Source: Cryptomeria japonica
Taxonomy: Eukaryota; Streptophyta; Pinopsida; Cupressales; Cupressaceae
Assembly: GCF_030272615.1 (NCBI RefSeq)
Contig: NC_081411.1
Coordinates: 37,268,640-37,328,639 of the forward strand
Direction of reading: 5' to 3'
DNA length: 60,000 bases
The position numbers and the translations under genes were made by a program. Shown here one piece after another: positions 57,601-60,000 of this stretch. Under the pieces are notes generated by a model, which was not told the DNA's origin, did not search any database, and saw only the letters and a list, made by a program, of their open reading frames with translations. Position 1 is the first letter of the stretch; every line of letters starts with the position of its first letter.

Positions 57601-58309
57601 GGCCACAATCTCTAGTTTTGCAGATACAATAAATGCCTCACTGCTTTACAACAGTGTGGGAAAAGTCATGGAGATATGGAATGAATTGAGGAGAGATAAG
57701 GCCATTTTGACACCCATTTTTGACAGATGGAGGCCTAGGGTGCAAGATTTAGAGTTCATGTGTGTTTCCTGTGATGAAGCAAGGGCCAATCCCATTATAA
57801 AATCTACCTCTGATGTTGCTAAAGTTTTAATGCAATTGGCTGTAGATTTAGATAATGTGGATAGGAAGGTCAATCTATGTAAGAAGGAATACACTGATCA
57901 GGTTTTTGAGTTGCTCCTAGGAATTTTTGCCAATCCGGATCAGCTGAAAGATAAGCAAATATGGCTCAATGAGATAAAAGTCAAATTGTCAGCAAGGGTC
58001 AAGGGAATCATTGATCTTGATGATACCTCTTTCTTTGTTATAAAAATACAGGAAATAGAAAGAATTAAATCACATTATAGTTTTCTTAACTCAGAAGTCA
58101 ACAAACTAAGAAATTCTTGGAAAAGGTTGACTAAAGTTAAAAATGATGTGATTAATTTTTCATGGCCGACAGAAGAGACATATAATGAGTGGGGAGTTAA
58201 ATATTCCACCCATGATCCAGAGTAGTTGGAGAGCACCCCTGAAAAGCCAGAAGAGGTTGCAACTGAACAACCTGTTGAGCTGACTGTAGAGGCTGAAAAG
58301 AGTGCATAA
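54672..58309 (+). pseudogene. TE-10 long decayed ORF of unknown function
   Basis: ATG 54672 (MAPKREFSGKVDYLERSV) opens one frame that continues, through in-frame TAG or TAA codons at 54858, 55371, 56166, 56196, 56751 and 56937, to a one-base loss near 56980. It then runs in the next frame to 58309, past a TAG at 58224: about 1210 codons. Recognisable blocks: ELDVRKLVVPGVFMDTDLL, NAEELRTVFGLNEF, YWALCQVLGEDAEANMPNHY, DAIHGGLIGIKNGKVDRPFG, DMYLYPVSIVFRVFGFRG, GGWNCFEDLLKPY, then Ser/Pro/Lys-rich sequence with a likely nuclear signal (GKRKVQDV...PKKQRVGK). From about 57220 a coiled coil (AVAEKEAKEKEALQVKLE) follows. I cannot name it. The layout (folded N-terminal half, linker, coiled coil) loosely recalls plant transposon-associated proteins. 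Confidence 0.6.
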
Positions 58310-59234
58310 CTATTTTACGTAACTTCTTCAATTTTTGAAATAATTGTAACAAACTCTCCTCGAGAAGTCCAAAGCTTTGTGCATCCATGTTGTTATAAAT
58401 GGATACCAGGACTAGAGGGAAAGGGATCACAAAATTTTGTAAGAAAACGCTGCAGAAATATTATCTGAGCTTTTCCAAAGTTTAATGGAGAATCAGAATT
58501 TCTTGTAATATCTCTTCAAATGAATATCAATATACAGGCTATTGGTTTTGAAAAAGCTTTGTGTTGTCTTCAAGTTTGTTCACAAATTTATTTACTGTTT
58601 TCATTCTGAATAATCCAAGATTTTTCTGTTTGAATGGAATTGCAAAGCAATCTCAGTATAAGTGTTTGTTAGCTTTTCTCTTTAGGAGGGAAATTAAAAT
58701 ACGCTGGATCACTCATACCAGTAAATTCTTTGGAAGGAACTTTGAATTTTGAGGACCATAGCTTAGTTTGAGATGATTAAATTCTTGTATGTGTCAGGCA
58801 TGTGCAAGGATTAGTGGAGACCAAATTGATGGGAAGCATAAAGATATATTGTTTCAGGAGTTTTATTTGAGTTTAGGTGACTCTGTAACCTTGGATAAAG
58901 CACTGGTATTAATCAAAGTTGTTTATTGCATGCTTTGTTGATCAAAATGCTGAAGTTAAGTATCATTCCATTCTATGTTTTTAGTTGATTTCAAGGTGAA
59001 TAAATCCACTGGTTTTCTAGACTGGTTTGTTGTGGGTTTATTGTTTAAAAGTGTGAAGTTAGTTCACAAAGGTATACCCACATGGGCTCCAAGGAAGCCC
59101 GAAGTGTAGAAGGTTTAATCAAACCTTGTCATATGTTGTCTCTGAGATTTCTTTATCTTTGATGTCTCCTCTGCACCTAGTTTAGATCATATTACTCTAA
59201 GGACATTAAAGGGAATCAGATTTTGAGGACAACA
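58310..59234 (+). other. TE-10 3' region
   Basis: Non-coding, AT-rich, ending ATTTTGAGGACAACA. No polypurine tract or LTR start was recognised. The ORF at 58561-58752 has no features of a gene. Confidence 0.45.
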
Positions 59235-60000
59235 GATACATTGTCTCAAAAAGAGAAATTGAAGCCGATCTAGCAAAAGTAAAAGCTATATTATAAATGT
59301 CACCGCGAAAGAATATCAATCAACTTCTATCTTTACAAGGAAGATTTGAGTCCATATGAAGATTCATAGCTCAGCTCATGGATAAATGTCATCCTTTTCA
59401 ACATTTATCACACAAAAAGATCAAATTCAAATGGGATGATAATTGTCAGAATTCTTTTCAGATACTCAAAGATTATCTTTTGAATCTACTAGTCTTGATG
59501 CCACCAATTCTACGATGACCCCTGTTACTTTACATATCATCTACACAAACAACACTGGAGGAACTCTTAGCGCAACAAGACAATGAAGGTAAAGAAAGGG
59601 TAGTATATTACATTAATCACACTTTGGTTGGCAATGAGCTTAACTAGACATTGATCGAGTGGTTGTGTCTTGTTGTGGTTTTTGCCTCACAAAAATTATG
59701 ACATTACATGCTAACGCATACAAATAAGCTTGGTGCAAGGATAGATCCACTGAAATATCTTACTAATAAGGCAACGCTCACTAGTATACTAGCTAAATGG
59801 GTTATAATCTTGAGTGAATTCGACATTGAATATGTCGATGGAAAATCAATCAAAGGACAAGCTATTGTAGATCAGTTGGCAGATGCACCCATGATTGATG
59901 ATGCTCCTCTAACTTCAGAGTTTCCAGATGAATCTATTTTGATGATATCTCACACGAAGCCTTGGCAATTATACTTTGATGGCTCATACACATAGCATGG
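59235..60000 (+). pseudogene. TE-8 RT end, RNase H and start of archaeal-type RNase H
   Basis: The RT frame resumes with YIVSKREIEADLAKVKAI and FIAQLMDKCHPFQHL, then KIKFKWDDNCQNSFQILKDY. The first RNase H reads LAQQDNEGKERVVYYINHTL and from 59708 MLTHTNKLGARIDPLKYLTN, LAKWVIILSEFDIEYVDGKS and GQAIVDQLAD. At 59960 the second, archaeal-type RNase H starts (PWQLYFDGSYT, then TAG at 59993); its DGS holds the first catalytic Asp. This domain pair is the mark of Tat elements. Stops and shifts (for example after MPPILR near 59515) show decay. The rest lies outside the window. Confidence 0.85.

Larger units (their letters stand above)
52712..59234 (+). mobile_element. TE-10: 6.5 kb insertion of unknown class inside the TE-8 RT
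   Basis: The TE-8 RT frame stops after ...GNILG at 52711 and resumes with YIVSKREIEADLAKVKAI from about 59237. Everything between is an insertion. It begins TGTTGTTATCAC and ends GAGGACAACA, so six bases at the ends are inverted complements. I see no long direct repeat between its two ends, no clean 5 bp target duplication (TTGGA left, GATAC right; only GA is shared) and no pol. It has four tandem-like repeats with G-boxes (53030-54130) upstream of a single decayed ORF of about 1210 codons. It might be an LTR element that lost LTR similarity, a DNA transposon or a new class. Confidence 0.65.
36492..60000 (+). mobile_element. TE-8: Tat-type Ty3/gypsy element, right end outside the window
   Basis: It is assembled from LTR 36492-37271, primer site 37275-37292, a long leader (37293-39296 and 47157-47708), gag (47709-49650), protease (about 50150-50530), a G-patch-like segment (about 50930-51060), RT (51771-52711), RNase H (59235-59900) and the start of an archaeal-type RNase H (from about 59960). 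TE-9 splits the leader and TE-10 splits the RT. The second RNase H is diagnostic of the Tat lineage. Several frame changes, stops and active-site changes show that it is dead. Confidence 0.85.

Noticed and set aside
58561-58752. 63-codon ORF in the TE-10 3' region
   Set aside because: No domain, AT-rich composition, and no relation to the long ORF upstream.

Overview
The window is gene-poor, AT-rich plant nuclear DNA made almost entirely of nested LTR retrotransposons. I found no convincing host gene, rRNA, tRNA or CRISPR array. The long LTRs (0.7 to 4.1 kb), the layered insertions, the tRNA-iMet and Tat-type primer sites, the Tat polyprotein and a plant-mobile-domain reading frame all point to a large-genome seed plant. 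A conifer or other gymnosperm seems most likely, but that is inference. Elements are named TE-1 to TE-10 below.

Left third (1-24620). TE-1 is a decayed minus-strand Ty3/gypsy element that runs off the left edge. TE-2 is a plus-strand, pol-less LTR element with an unrecognised ORF. It has been split twice. TE-3 (4819-9509) is a gag-only Ty1/copia derivative. TE-4 (9881-24553, minus strand, perfect TGAAG target duplication) is a pol-less LTR element encoding a coiled-coil/zinc-knuckle protein plus an ORF related to that of TE-2. TE-5 (10867-18550, minus strand) is a complete but decayed Ty1/copia element sitting inside the left LTR of TE-4, so nesting is three deep.

Middle (24621-36491). About 1.8 kb of unassigned AT-rich sequence is followed by the LTR of a minus-strand element, TE-6 (26383-31600). 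That LTR is split by TE-7, a 4.1 kb solo LTR with a perfect CAAAC target duplication. TE-6 internal DNA continues to 36491 and contains, antisense to TE-6, a broken plant-mobile-domain (PMD) ORF.

Right (36492-60000). TE-8 is a plus-strand Ty3/gypsy element of Tat type (gag, protease, G-patch-like segment, RT, RNase H, archaeal-type RNase H). It starts with an LTR related to that of TE-6 and runs off the right edge. Its leader is split by TE-9 (39297-47151, perfect CTAAG duplication), a young element with an intact 1150-codon gag-protease ORF and no RT or integrase. Its RT is split by TE-10 (52712-59234), a 6.5 kb insertion with TGTTGT...ACAACA ends, tandem G-box repeats and one long decayed ORF of unknown function.

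Most likely order: TE-2, then TE-3 and TE-4, then TE-5 on the left; TE-6, then TE-7 and TE-8, then TE-9 and TE-10 on the right. Only TE-9 has an undamaged long ORF. Most premature stops in the other elements can be explained by C-to-T or G-to-A changes, as expected of methylated, silenced repeats. The best candidates for something undescribed are TE-9, TE-10, the TE-2/TE-4 orphan-ORF family and the antisense PMD ORF.
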